64,000 nucleotides of DNA from Arctopsyche grandis (Eukaryota; Arthropoda; Insecta; Trichoptera; Hydropsychidae). This document shows positions 35,719 through 48,000 of this stretch, piece after piece. The position numbers were made by a program, and so were the translations under genes. Where the stretch lies: positions 21,727,001-21,791,000 of the forward strand of contig NC_135364.1 of the NCBI RefSeq assembly GCF_051622035.1, in the 5' to 3' direction. Each line of letters starts with the position of its first letter. The stretch's first letter is position 1. The notes beneath the pieces were generated by a model, which was not told the origin of the DNA, searched no databases, and saw only the letters and a list, made by a program, of their open reading frames with translations.

Positions 35719-35899
35719 ATAAATAGATACCAAAATTCTATGAATAAATTGATCCATTTTTTTTTTGTAACTTTAATTTATTTGATTAAATTTGGTGCGG
35801 CCACCAGACATTTCCATGGGACTACTATTATCACCTGTGCGGCCACGGTAAAATTTCGACTGAGAACCACTGGTCTACATTCAAACTTACATATGTATG

Positions 35900-36300
35900 T
35901 CCCTATTGGTAAACGGACTATTTCACACATTGGGATCGCGCACACGACAATCTTGCCACGAAAATCGCGAATACAGATTATCTGCCATTCGAGTTCTAGT
36001 TAGTAAAGCGGTTTCCAAACTGGGAGGCGCGGACTATTGTCAGGGGAGGCTGTCTATTGATTATTCTGTCTATTGTAGTGTTCAGTATTTTTTTTTAAAT
36101 AAAGGTTTATTATTTAAAACGTGTCTATATTATTATATCTATTAAAAAATAAAAGGTAGGGAGGCGCGGAAAAAAAATTTTTTTTAGGGAGGCGTAGAAG
36201 CATTAAGTTGGAAACCGCTGCGTTAGTATGATAGTTCGCGTGGTCAGCTCTCGATGGATGGAATTTTAGGGTGTCAGATGTTCCGCAATTGAGATCGCTT
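35900..36300 (+). repeat. Dispersed repeat family C, copy 2, split by a MITE
   Basis: The two halves (35900-36005 and 36221-36300) match the family at 25843 and 49450. The break falls at the GTTAGTA word that is present intact in the other copies. Confidence 0.6.
36006..36220 (+). mobile_element. hAT-like MITE inside repeat family C
   Basis: Ends AGCGGTTTCCAACT and its reverse complement, flanked by AGTTAGTA and CGTTAGTA (7 of 8 identical). 215 bp, containing two GGGAGGCG(C/T) words and AATAAA but no coding sequence. Confidence 0.8.
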
Positions 36301-36622
36301 TGACCCTTGCAATGGCCCTTTAATTTCATAGAGTGGGAAACAGAAGGAAACAAACATCTTTGCTCTCTCAAATTCATATTCCATAGATTATTTCAAAAAT
36401 AATCACACTTAAAAAGAAGGTCTTATGACGATGCTTTATGAATACTTATTTGGACCATAAATTTTATTTAAAGAATTTACTTCTACTATCTAGATAAGAG
36501 CTCCAATGTAATCTTTTATTTGTAAAAACAAATGATTAAAATTTTGATTAGCCGTTGATTTTCGTATCTGATTAATTATCACGAAGACATACTTAAACAT
36601 ATTTTATTATATCAATACTTAA

Positions 36623-36765
36623 TTGAACTATCCTCTAAATTCTCGCGTCTTAATCAACATTGCAATACTGCTTTTACCCGTAATTGCAGTGGCGGAAGAT
36701 TTTCTACCAGAAGATTCCTCCAGAATCTCAATCAATCGAATGTATTCCTTTGATCGAAAAGTAAG
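36623..36765 (+). other. Possible orphan exon encoding a signal-peptide-like segment
   Basis: A frame reading VLINIAILLLPVIAVAEDFL, then a polar stretch, ends exactly at a consensus donor (AAAA followed by GTAAGTAAGG at 36766). There is no in-frame ATG, a stop lies just upstream at 36620, and no acceptor is visible, so it may be a gene relic or chance. Joined to the DUF229 exon at 39151 it would be out of frame. Confidence 0.25.
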
Positions 36766-36786
36766 TAAGGAGCACTATTTATATAC

Positions 36787-36886
<100 letters not shown>

Positions 36887-37010
36887 CATCTTCAGCTAAA
36901 AACTTGATTAAAATCGTAATTGTATAATTTTTAATCGGGACCCGGATGCCATTCTGTAATTGTTCTTATTTATTTAGACATTGACTCATGGACTCGTCAG
37001 TGAGTCATCA

Positions 37011-37166
37011 CTAGATGTAGGACCGTAAACGTGCCGTTCAATGTTGATTTTTCGTCGTGCTTTGTTCATTTTTATTATGAATCTTTTTTTTTGCACTCTG
37101 GCTTTGTAAATATACCCAAAACGCCCTGGTTCCTGGAAAAAGCACGCTTCCGGTCCTACCTCTAGT
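37011..37166. mobile_element. Short TA-flanked MITE
   Basis: Inverted ends GATGTAGGACCGTAAACGTG and the reverse of GCACGCTTCCGGTCCTACCTC, each next to a TA dinucleotide, which fits Tc1/mariner-type insertion. The right end is shared with 13072-13100 in a neuroglian intron. Confidence 0.55.
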
Positions 37167-37599
37167 CATCACCAACGACCAATGGGATTGGCCTTTGAGC
37201 ATATCACTTTGAGCATATATGATTCTCCTTCATAAATAACGCATATTTCGATATGTATATGCTAAATGTAAACACTGTAGAAAACATATTACGTATATGT
37301 ACCATAGTGGTCAATGAAATGTTTTCAGCTTGATCAATATCAATATTTCCTTGTTTTAAGATGTTATATGTATATGTATATTTTTTTTGTTTATTAAAAT
37401 CAAGTTTATAATGTTTGACATTATATCAAGTATCAATACAATGAAATTATCATGTAACTCAAATTATTAGGAATCAATAACATATGGGAAGATTTGGTAG
37501 TGTAAAGAAAAAAATTTTTTTCGTGAAACTAACTTATTAATTAAAAAACTGAAAATCGCATTTTATTAATTTTAATAGTTAAATAAAAAATATTTTAAT

Positions 37600-38560
37600 T
37601 ATTGGTTGACCCCCCCCTTATTTTTTAATACTGACTCAACCGTTCGAGGCATCGATTGTATTAATTTCAATTATTATTTAGTAGAAGATTTTTTATTTTT
37701 TATTTTATAATCCATTATAGCCCACAGGTTCTCAATTGGGTTCAAATTAGAGCTATTACCCGGCCATTCCAAGGGCGAAATGCCACTTTTCGCGATAAAA
37801 TTCTTCACCTACAATTTAAAAAAAAAATAATCACATATTTTTAATTTAATTTTAATTTTTAATTTTTTAATTTTATTTATAGATTAGGATATTTGGCAAT
37901 AGAAAAAAATATTAGTTACAGTTTTAGCACAGTGACACGGCGCAGAATCGTCTTGGAAAATGCATTCGAATTCCCATGCGTAGTGCATTATTGCTGGAAA
38001 CAAGTGTTCTAAAATATTTTTTTAAATTTCTGCATTCAGTGGTCCATCAATTTACCAACCAACCTCATGGAAAGAAATACATCTCCAGACCATCTGGCCT
38101 GGGAGATGTTTGACCACCAACCCAATTAATAAATTTTCTGGCCCAATTTAATCGTTGCAGATGCGCTTTTTTCGTCAATAACGGTTTTTTCGCTGGTATC
38201 CTCGCGACTAAACTGAATTCTCGAAGCCAATGACGTACATTTTCAATACTGATCTTTTCCAGTGGCTTCAATGAACTCCGATCTAATAGTCACAGCACTT
38301 TTAAATCGGTCTTGTAGACGGAGTCGTTTCAAAAGTCGATCCTCAGAGGAGTCGGTCTGTCTGAGCTTTCCTGATCATTGTTTCCAGGGACACGGAACTT
38401 CAAAATGTCTTGATAAATTTGAGTACACAGGTATGACGATATGATGAGAACTAAACTATTCTGCTGCCATAGTCAAAATTAGAGATTTATTAGTTTTCAA
38501 CAATTGTTTCGCGCTCGGCATGTTATTTGCGAAATTACTTCAAACGATGCTAAAGATTCA
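37600..38560 (-). pseudogene. Decayed Tc1-like transposase
   Basis: On the minus strand, 38065-38271 reads HWLREFSLVARIPAKKPLLT followed by a KKAHLQRLNWARKFINW word typical of the Tc1 helix-turn-helix/DDE boundary. Near 37700-37810 the frame gives LEWPGNSSNLNPIENLWAIM, the third catalytic block. Several frame changes and stops lie between. This is a relic, not a gene. Confidence 0.8.
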
Positions 38561-38779
38561 AAAATCAACGGTGAACTGAGATAAAAATGAAAGAAAGGGA
38601 TCCTATTTCATCGTTAAAGTTTATTTGCCAAGTGTCCGATACGCAAAAAAAAGTGATACCTGTTTTTGTTCCTTTTCGGTGGCTGGAAAAAAAAGAATGT
38701 TTTCTAATTAAGGGAATATTAGCATAAGGATTTATAGGGTGTTTTTCTCGGAATTTATTAATCTCGCGACATAAAATTA

Positions 38780-39117
38780 CACTGAGCAACAAAAAAATTA
38801 CGTTTTTTTCTTACCGGAGCGGAGACTAATTAATCTATAGTAAGTTTGACCCAATAAATTCTTTTTCTCTTAAAGCTTTAAGAAATATAAGATTTTTGGC
38901 TTTTAAAGTCTTTAACTGAAAATCTAGTATTGCTTTGCCAAAAGTGAGTATTAGAATCAATAGTCGGACGTATTTTTTTAAACGCTTATATGTACATATC
39001 TTATATCATTGTCATATTACGCTTATATAATTTTCATATTCGAATTTAGTGGCTCATAGTAAGTATTGATTGATTAGTTTCTGCTCCGGTAATTTTTTTT
39101 TTTTGTTATATAACACT
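38780..39117. mobile_element. MITE immediately upstream of the second DUF229 exon
   Basis: Ends carry the inverted words TTACCGGAGCGGAGACTAAT (38811) and, reversed, TTACCGGAGCAGAAACTAAT (39073-39092), each next to a poly-A or poly-T run. No coding sequence. It ends about 35 bases before the acceptor at 39150. Confidence 0.55.
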
Positions 39118-39151
39118 AATGGGCTAATATAATTAAAATTTGTATTCCAGA

Positions 39152-41173
39152 ATGAATTTAAACTACACCTCTTTGCTGAAAGAAAGAATAGGAATACGAC
39201 AAGTATATCGATATAGATATTATATATTTGCTTTACCATTAGCAATAGCCACAATACTTTTGTTGCTCATAAATATTGGAGTGGAGGTAAGTTTTAAATC
39301 GAATGAAATACGAATTTCCTGGCCTCAATTGGTCAAAAATACATCGGTCATCGGCCAGAGTGAAGACAAGTATTTCATCAAAACTGAGGGATGTACGATA
39401 CCGGCTTTCCATCCTTTCGATAGAGGCGTGGTGAAATACTTTCAGATGGAAAGCCCCATAAGCTGCCACAACAGCTCGAGTCCTCCATTGGTCGAATCGA
39501 ATCTGACGAGTCTGTGGATAGAAGAAAAGTATTTTTCAAATTATGACATAACCGAAGAACAGCATCTGCTCTGTTGCTATAGACCTTTCTTTCGTCAAGA
39601 TTCTAATATCAGTACATCAGACGATCGATACGAATACGAAAAAGACTGCACGGTCTTTTCAAAGTCGACGAACGTATTCGACGAGTTCGTTAGAGTCGAG
39701 TGCACTTATAAAGGTAGTGATATTTATAAGGATTTCCACTCCTTTGTGATGATCAAAAACATTGCGGAAGATGTCAGCGCTACCAAAAGAAACGAATACA
39801 GCTATAATGTTCTCGTTTTGGGTATAGATGCTGTGTCTCGTCTGAATTTCCATAGGACGATGCCTAAAACGCTGAAAATTCTAAAGAGCATGGGAGCAAT
39901 TGAATTCCGCGGCTACAACAAAGTGGGTGATAATACGTACCCAAACTTGGTTCCAGTCTTGTCTGGATTGAGTGAAAGTGAATTGCAAGATCATTGTCTT
40001 CCCAGAAATGATTCAACGTATGACGATTGTCCGTTCATATGGAAAAAGTATAAAGAATCTGGTTACATGACTGCTTTTGCCGAAGACGCTTCTGGAATAG
40101 GGGTGTTTAATTATATGAAGAAGGGATTCATCAATGCACCTACTGATTACTACTGGAGAACTTTCAACCAAGCCGCAGAATTGGAAATAGGTCACGAAAT
40201 ACACTCAAACACAAACCTTTGCATAGGGCCCAGAATAATTGTAGATGTTTTATTGGATTACATTTACAAATTCCTCACTGTGCTATCTAACAATTTATAT
40301 TTTGGTTTTTTTTGGGAGACAAGCCTTACCCATGACTTTTTAAACTATCCTCTGCTGGGAGACAATAAATATTCGTCGCTCATGTATAAACTTAAAGAAG
40401 AAGGACTGTTTAGTAACACAATCGTAGTAGTCATGAGCGATCACGGAATAAGATGGGGAGAAATCCTCTCAACGCCTCAGGGAAGAATGGAAGAGCGTTT
40501 GCCATTCTTATTTATAACTCTGCCTGAAATCTTTAAAGAGAGATTTCCCCTCGCTTCTTCTAATCTGAAACGAAACACTAAAAGATTGACCACACCTTAC
40601 GATCTGCATGAAACCTTTTCAGACTTATTGAATGTGAGTCAAATAGAAAATGAAGTGATCGAACAAGCGATTCATAATAAGACTTATGAAAACAACAGGG
40701 GTATAAGTCTCTTTCTGCCAATACATGAAAATCGCACGTGTCAATCTGCAGGTATAGATCCACATTGGTGCACGTGTCACGAATCCCGAAAGCTGAACGT
40801 TGATGATAAAGTGGTAGTAATCGTAGCAAATGTTGTAATAAATTATATGAATGGTCTATTGGCTAATTATACACAGTGCGCGAAATTAAATCTTAGTGGG
40901 ATTTTGGAGGCCGGAAGAAATGTGCCATCGAAATCGTTAGAAATGTGGAAAGTACTCAGTAAAGTGCAAGATTACACAGTAATAATAAATACAGAGCCAG
41001 GTGACGGTCTGTTCGAAGCTACTGTTAGACATAGTTTGAGAGGCTGGAACGTTACTGGTACAATAAGTAGACACAATTTATATGGAAAGCAAAGTTACTG
41101 CATTGATGACGTTCATTTAAAACTGTATTGTTTCTGTAATAGTCCAATTTCAAAAATGAATTTATTTGGATAA
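39152..41173 (+). CDS. DUF229 family protein, copy 2
   Basis: 673 aa; the ATG is one base after the TATTCCAG acceptor, as in copy 1. Same layout: N-terminal membrane helix (FALPLAIATILLLLINI), VLVLGIDAVSRLNF, FAEDASG and VVMSDHGIRWG, with Asp and Asp-His metal ligands kept. Clearly a duplicate of 31165-33183. Identity is patchy: residues around FRQDSNISTSDDRYEYEKDC and on through YKGSDIYKDFHSFV are the same in both, while the N-terminal 60 residues and the C-terminal third differ more. Both copies are open, so both are probably functional. Confidence 0.92.
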   Translation: MNLNYTSLLKERIGIRQVYRYRYYIFALPLAIATILLLLINIGVEVSFKSNEIRISWPQLVKNTSVIGQSEDKYFIKTEGCTIPAFHPFDRGVVKYFQMESPISCHNSSSPPLVESNLTSLWIEEKYFSNYDITEEQHLLCCYRPFFRQDSNISTSDDRYEYEKDCTVFSKSTNVFDEFVRVECTYKGSDIYKDFHSFVMIKNIAEDVSATKRNEYSYNVLVLGIDAVSRLNFHRTMPKTLKILKSMGAIEFRGYNKVGDNTYPNLVPVLSGLSESELQDHCLPRNDSTYDDCPFIWKKYKESGYMTAFAEDASGIGVFNYMKKGFINAPTDYYWRTFNQAAELEIGHEIHSNTNLCIGPRIIVDVLLDYIYKFLTVLSNNLYFGFFWETSLTHDFLNYPLLGDNKYSSLMYKLKEEGLFSNTIVVVMSDHGIRWGEILSTPQGRMEERLPFLFITLPEIFKERFPLASSNLKRNTKRLTTPYDLHETFSDLLNVSQIENEVIEQAIHNKTYENNRGISLFLPIHENRTCQSAGIDPHWCTCHESRKLNVDDKVVVIVANVVINYMNGLLANYTQCAKLNLSGILEAGRNVPSKSLEMWKVLSKVQDYTVIINTEPGDGLFEATVRHSLRGWNVTGTISRHNLYGKQSYCIDDVHLKLYCFCNSPISKMNLFG

Positions 41174-41542
41174 TAAGCAAATGGGATGATATTTTAAGTG
41201 GTGTCACCCTAATGATTTCCATTGGTTTCCGGAATCCTTTTGTTAAAAATCAAAAGTTTCCGGAAACCCGTTATTTAATCTAAAAATGTATATAATTTTT
41301 TTCCAAAATTATACAAATCTTGAAAATTTAATGAATTTTCATGTAATATTTTCATGTATTGCCTTGGACGAACAAAAAAATGTATATATGTTTGTATACA
41401 TATGGGTCTACGTGACGAGCCGGAATGTGAAATTACCGAAAACGCAAATATTGGAAAGCAAAGATCGAAAATCGAAAGATGTTAAGTCCAAAGATAAAAA
41501 AAGGGTATATGGTAAACAGTACTATGTATATATAATATATAT

Positions 41543-41700
41543 GAGTGGCATGCGGTGAAATTATCTCTCTTTTTGTTTAATGTGCGCGCGCAGGATACGG
41601 GAGGAAAAGCCTGTTCCTCTTGTTCCTGTTGTATCCTGCTCGCGCAAATTAAGTCAGGATGTACGACGGGGGGGAGAGAGACTTTTACCGCACGCCACTG
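41543..41700. mobile_element. MITE with internal hairpin
   Basis: Ends AGTGGCATGCGGTGAAA and the reverse of TTTTACCGCACGCCACTG. The centre has its own GC-rich inverted repeat, GCGCGCAGGATAC (near 41586) against GTATCCTGCTCGCGC (41631-41645), with a ~32-base loop containing two TTGTTCCT words. Non-coding. The CACTG end suggests hAT type. Confidence 0.6.
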
Positions 41701-42041
41701 ATTTACATATTAACCGTTTTTCATATGTATGCATGGTAAACGAACATTTTCGACTTTTTAATATTCGGTGCGCTGACGGTCACCCCATACGCACATATGC
41801 ATAGTGATAAAAATAAAACATGTCATATTTTTCATCATTAATATATATATATATGAATATTGGCAATTGTTTCTTATTATAAAACAAAACAAAAAACGTT
41901 TTTCACAAAAAAAGGAAAACAAACAGTGCTTAAAAATGAATAAAAAAAATACATACATACATACAATTAAAATGAATCACAAAATAAATCTTTTCTATAC
42001 ACATAACACAAACATAACAATAAAATTTTTAGTTTTTAAAA

Positions 42042-45000
42042 TCATGATATTAAACAATTTTCTTGATGATTATTTGACACATATGTAGACAAAGTAGTGG
42101 CTCCTCCTTGTAAAACCGTATTTACTACCGCACGGGCTAAATATCCTGCCGTACACGAAAATGGTGCAGCAAATATACTCTGGTGGATGCTGGGAGCAGG
42201 TTTTCCAGAATTTACATCCTTAAAATGTAACGAATTAAAATAATTTAAATAAAAAACAACTACGATAAATCAAATATGTACATAATATGTAATATTATAT
42301 CACATTGCAAGCATACCTTATTATACATCTGTACAGCGTCAGTCAAAAGTTGATCCAAATCTAACTTATTTTGGAACATCAATTCTGGATTTCGTCGCAA
42401 AATAGTTGCTATTATACACACAAGTTCAACAGTAAGTTGCCTATACGCTGGTTCTTGGATGCTGTTTAACATCTCTTCTACAACAAGGGCAAAACTTAAC
42501 TCCGATCTGCTCATATTGGAAAGGGTCGGCTGTGCCGGTAAACAATGACCCTGTAACGAATTAAAAAAAACTGCTGTATACAAATGAAGAAAACATGAGA
42601 ATTGAATTTAAATTACATGTGTAGACTAACATGTACTGTTATTCCTTGGGGAGTACAGAGTAAAACATCCCATACTTGAGCATAAAAGTGTTTCGGTACT
42701 CTACACAAACAACCATCTAATTGCCTTCTCTGAAGTGTGTTTAAACTGAAACATCATCTCACATTAATATTATATTGAAAATCTATAAAGTTTGACTAAT
42801 ATTAAATATATATTATATATATGTACTCTTTATCCTGTGCCCAATCTGACACTGTGAGCACTTGCTGAAGCAGTTGTCTCAATTCGTATGGAGAATAGCT
42901 TTCTATCGGAGATGTGGACAAATCACGTTTTGTCGACGGGAACATCTGAACATACAATTTGATCGCTTCAAGTACCCAGCCGACTCTGATTTTTAAAATT
43001 CCTCTAAACATGTCTGGATATGTTGCAATGAGTCGACCACAATACAGTACTATTTCCTGAAAACAAAGGTAATGTATCACTTTCTAGTTGCAACTATCAT
43101 CTTTTTAGCAAGTTCTTCTCGAACTGTTTGGTTGCAAATCCCTAAGTAATTAAAAATAATAAAACATCCTCAATTTAGAGATCTCATTGAAGAAAATTTC
43201 CTTGAACTAGCTAACTTCATCTGTTCCTTTAATTTCAAGAAGAGATGAAAATTGAATGGCCCCAGATTTGGACCAAAATATTTGAAAATTTTCTACCGTT
43301 TTTTGAGCAAATAATCAATTGGTGAAATTGATAATCGACATGATAAATGAAATACTACTGATAAATAGCACTCAATAACTTGAAGCTAAATAAGTGTCAT
43401 AAACAAGTTGAGACACTTTCCCAACCAGATTGAATTCCAAAGCATCAACTTGTAGCTGATGAAATATCATAAGGTTTTTTCAAATACCCTTTAAATATAT
43501 TTAATTGTTTAATATGAAAAAAAATGGTAAAAACTACCTACCTACCAATATATACATAAACAATATAAAACACCAATTGAAAAATTAATTAATTAAATAA
43601 ATTTTCAATAGATGGTGGTAAACACTCTTATTTGCCTAGAGGAAAAATTGGTAGCAAACAGTATATAAAGAAGTTTTTTTTTGTTTGTTATTATATTCGT
43701 ATATATATATACATATAAGATAAGTTTTGTTGGCAGTGGTTTAGCTGTGACGTACATATGTATGTCGAATAATTTAATTTCCAAAAATAATTATTATCGA
43801 ATAATTTCATTGAGTTAATAATTCCAAAAATGCTGAATCAAAAAGATTAAATTTTTTTGGTTCTGTAAAAACTCTCATATGCTAAAAAATGATTAAGGCT
43901 TTTCACATACGAGAGTTTTTACAGATATATAAATGCATAAAAAATCATTGATAAAAATAGATATTTAGAAGTATACAGATGGTTGAAAAATTTACCTGCT
44001 GAAGAACAGCATGAATTACATCATAAGGTTGAACTGTTTGATACATAACAGAATGAATTTCACTTGGAGTCATAGGTTTATCGAACACCGTCTCCTTTTG
44101 TCCGATAATTCCGACTGTAATCTACATATAAATAACATTACAAAAAATTAAAACTAATTTTAATACGCATAAATGTATTTTAAGTATTGTACATACATAT
44201 AATATGTACCCACTGACCTGTTTTCCATTCACCAAAACAGTTGTTATAAATGGACTGATCGAATCGACTGTATGATGAAGTAGACTAGAACAATATCTCA
44301 CAGCGAGCCAGTAACGTAACACACCCGCTTTGTGATACAAACCGTGCAGTGCAGAATCTACAGTTGTACCGTTAACCTAAAATAATATATAATTAATATA
44401 CAATTATATACTAAGCCATTATACCGTATCATCACTCGTAAACTCACTTCATAGTTCGGACCTTCACGTTTCAATAAAACACCCCATAACTGACATAGCG
44501 TGTACATATTTGACGTGGACCTCAAAATTTCCAATATTTCCCATATAGGCTTTTCGTTCAAGTTGACGAGATCAGTGGTAGTTTCGTTGAACTTCAAACT
44601 CTTGGGGACGTCAGTTAAACTTTGATAACCAATATACTCATGCTCTAGCTGTTTGAATGTTTGGAAAACTCCATCGGGCAATTCATTCTGATGCATAAAA
44701 TCAAGATGCTCTGAAATTGATAATACATGTATATTATTTAAAATGTTTGAAAACAATTAAATTAAATATATAACAAAAAAAACATACCGACACAAGAACT
44801 TGAAAGCAAATTTTGCAAGCGTCCCAATCGTACTTTTACCGTATCACAATAGCCTTTTTTTAGCATAGCAAACAGATCTAACATTTCCTTGAACTGTGGA
44901 TCTCGCATATGTTCTTCTCGAATCAAAAGACACACTGTAGGTCTACCAGACAGCCTCCAATAACGTCCGACAAACTGCAACTCCGTCTTGATATCGTCGA

Positions 45001-48000
45001 TGAGCAAAGACATGTCACGGTACAAGTAAAATTCGGACACTTCGAATATGAGCGGATAGCACAGAACACTCATCCCACAAATTCTATACACCTTTAAAAT
45101 AAGACAAAAATTATTCAGTGCAATATTTTATAACTATAAGATTACTTTAATACAAATATTGAACTATTGACCTACCTTACTTGTGCCGAGTGAACCGACA
45201 GGTCTCACCGGACGTCCTGTCAGGCCGAGTTTCGAACATACGCCGAGTTGTTGATACACATTTACCAATTGAGCTGAACTGCACACTTGAACCGGTTCCA
45301 CCTCGTGAGGTGTTTGCGTTTGAATGCCGTAAGTACCCATCATCGCTTGCAATCGCATAGACTCGGCAATCAAAACCACTTGCACAACCAGATCTGTGGC
45401 AGTTCCCTGTATAGTAAATTGAAATTAGTTCAATTAAACCTACTTAATTTTACCTGATGAAACTAACATAACCATAGCTACGGTTACCATATCTCAGTGA
45501 TTAAAAAAAGAGTTTAAATTCAAATTAAAAAATAGATCACCTGAAATGCAGAGTAGCGTCCAGCTTTACGAGGTCTGTTGTAAGATGGAAGATATCTTCT
45601 GATTGGGTCCAATTCGTTTACGTGTATTAAACCGCCAGTTAGTAGTTGGGCGATTATAAACATTGCTTGACCCCATAGAAATATTCCTCCACTTTCTGAC
45701 ACCAAAAAAAATCATATTTAATAGTCAAATTAAAATCAACTTTTATTTAGGGTGGTTTTAAATATGAAAAACAAATAAATTGAATTATTACATATTTAAA
45801 TTAAGAGCTAACTACTTTCTATCTATGTGCAAGGATGCTGAATAAATATTGCATAAGTACAAGGGATAACATATGGATGGGTGTCTCTCATTTTTAAAAC
45901 AAAGCAAAACATTTTCCAAAAACAAAAATTGAGCATCAGACAAGCTAACCGTCTATTTTTAAATGGTATCATAACTAACTCAATATACCAATAACAAAAT
46001 TGGACAGGAACATAATATAATGCAGCACACTTTATAAAAATGGTTGACGTACTGAAGGTTAACGAATAAGAGGCTATATTGATGTGTAATAAAAAAAAAG
46101 TCAAAAAAGCTGACGGTGAAAGATATAATAAGTACCATCCAATTACCATCAGGTACTCTTCTTGTGGAATTCGGATGAGAACGCTCCATCGCAACACATT
46201 CTTTTGGCACATAGCAATACCAAGGTATAACAGGATCTAAAAATAGAAAATTTTAAATAAAAGAACAGTCCATGATGTGTAGAATAAAATATATGTAATA
46301 TTACTCACCCCCAAATTCGTCAGTTTGTATTCTAGCTTTAAGAAGTTTCTGATATTCTTCTACTTGATCAGGCAAAGTTCTGAACACACCGTCAATTATT
46401 AAAAATGTATAGAATAACGGCCATTCACATTCAATTCCTTCGAATTCTTTCAATTCTCCTTCACTGTAGAATCTAAAATAAACAAAGAACACGTTGTAAT
46501 TTTGAACTATTCACCTAATAAGTTTTCATTTTTTTTACATATGTAAATATGTACATATATACCAAAAAGTCTAATAGGTAAACATAATGCGCTTTCCCTG
46601 GTCAATTACATACGTCGATAAACAATTATATATATACAGTATCACAGAGACATCCAGTAGCGTTGTGTAGTGTCCAGTAGGTCCAGTAGGTTCGTTATAT
46701 GGCGGTCCTCGACCTACACACCTCATTGCAATTTATGTATATATACAGCTTTCTATATTTATACAGCTACCGCGAAATCTGTCTGATTCAACAATGTATA
46801 GCATCAAATGTGAGCCATAATTGCCTTTTGTTCGAATTCCTGATAAATCAGTGTATGTACCTAAAGGTAAGAAGGTTAACTGATTCAGTGAGATGGAGAC
46901 GCAATATAGAAAGTATGTGAACTTAGATTCTCTTTGGGCGCTTCTCTTTCGTAAATCGTAACAATTAACAAATATTAATAATTAATAAAAAAAAAAAATT
47001 AATATATAGTATCGTTACTTTTCTCTACACATCTATGGACAAATTCGATAGTACTAATACTTCGAGGAAACATATTTATGTATCAGCAAATTCCAGATGC
47101 TTATAAGCTCGAATTTGCGAGAGATGGGATAGGTTTCCAATTTTGGTGGAACTGTTTCAACAATGAAATCAGATAAATTGGCAAACTCTGATAGAAAACG
47201 ATCGAAATGGTGTCACATATAGCCAAGGTCTGACCAACAACACCACCATCATACACCGGCAGCATGGCTCGGTGGTTGGGCTTTTGCCTATAACTGAGAG
47301 GCACCAGGTTCGATCCCGTGAGTTGATCTCAATTGACGAGAATTTATTCTGAGTATGTCTGTAATACTGCTGGTCAGACTTGGATATTTGTGGCTCCAGA
47401 TCGATCGTTTCCTATCAGGGTTTGCCAATTTTTCTGATTTCATTGTTGAAACGGTTCCTCGATTAAAAACCAGTTTATAACTGGCTAAAAACCTTCCTAC
47501 CTACTATGTCATCACTATTTTACAATAAAATTTATATACAAGTTAAAATTCATAGATGTCTCGTTAATTTCGAAGTGCCTCATAATTCAACGACTTATGT
47601 AATAAAAATGCTGCATTGTTTGTAATTGGCCAAGAAGGCGCATTGGGGTTTGCCTGTTGGGCCTTCCTGGTATATATGTATATAATAAAAATAAAACACC
47701 CAACCAGAGACTGAGCCCATGCCCCCTCAGTTGAAAGCATTACACGCTAGTCACTGATTTATGAATATATTATGTACCTTTGATCTGGATCTTCCAGAGC
47801 ACACTTATATCCATCTCGGTTGAAACGTTTCATTCCATATTTACCACTAAGTTTTTTGATAACATTGTTTTTAGTTTGATTAACCAAATGTTCTTCGTGA
47901 GATGCGAAAGCAGGAAATGATAGCGTCGGAATCAATGAAGCATCTTCACCCTAAAATAATTACCTACATTGTATTTACAAACACATAACAGAAGCAAATG

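Larger units (their letters stand above)
33355..35872 (+). mobile_element. hAT transposon with perfect 8-bp target duplication, carrying a nested solo LTR
   Basis: Inverted ends CAGTGGTTCTCA are flanked by GTCTACAT on both sides (33347-33354 and 35873-35880). Subtracting the nested LTR leaves about 1.49 kb. It encodes a decayed transposase at 34640-35718. The exact target duplication suggests a fairly recent insertion of an already shortened element. Confidence 0.9.

Noticed and set aside
45823-46212. Minus-strand frame extending the exon at 46147-46236
   Set aside because: Only the 46147-46236 part aligns with phosphorylase kinase beta; the remainder runs past a donor into intron.
47262-47340. 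A genuine tRNA gene
   Set aside because: Box A and B words are present, but the cloverleaf is not complete and the sequence is the head of a SINE repeated elsewhere in the window.
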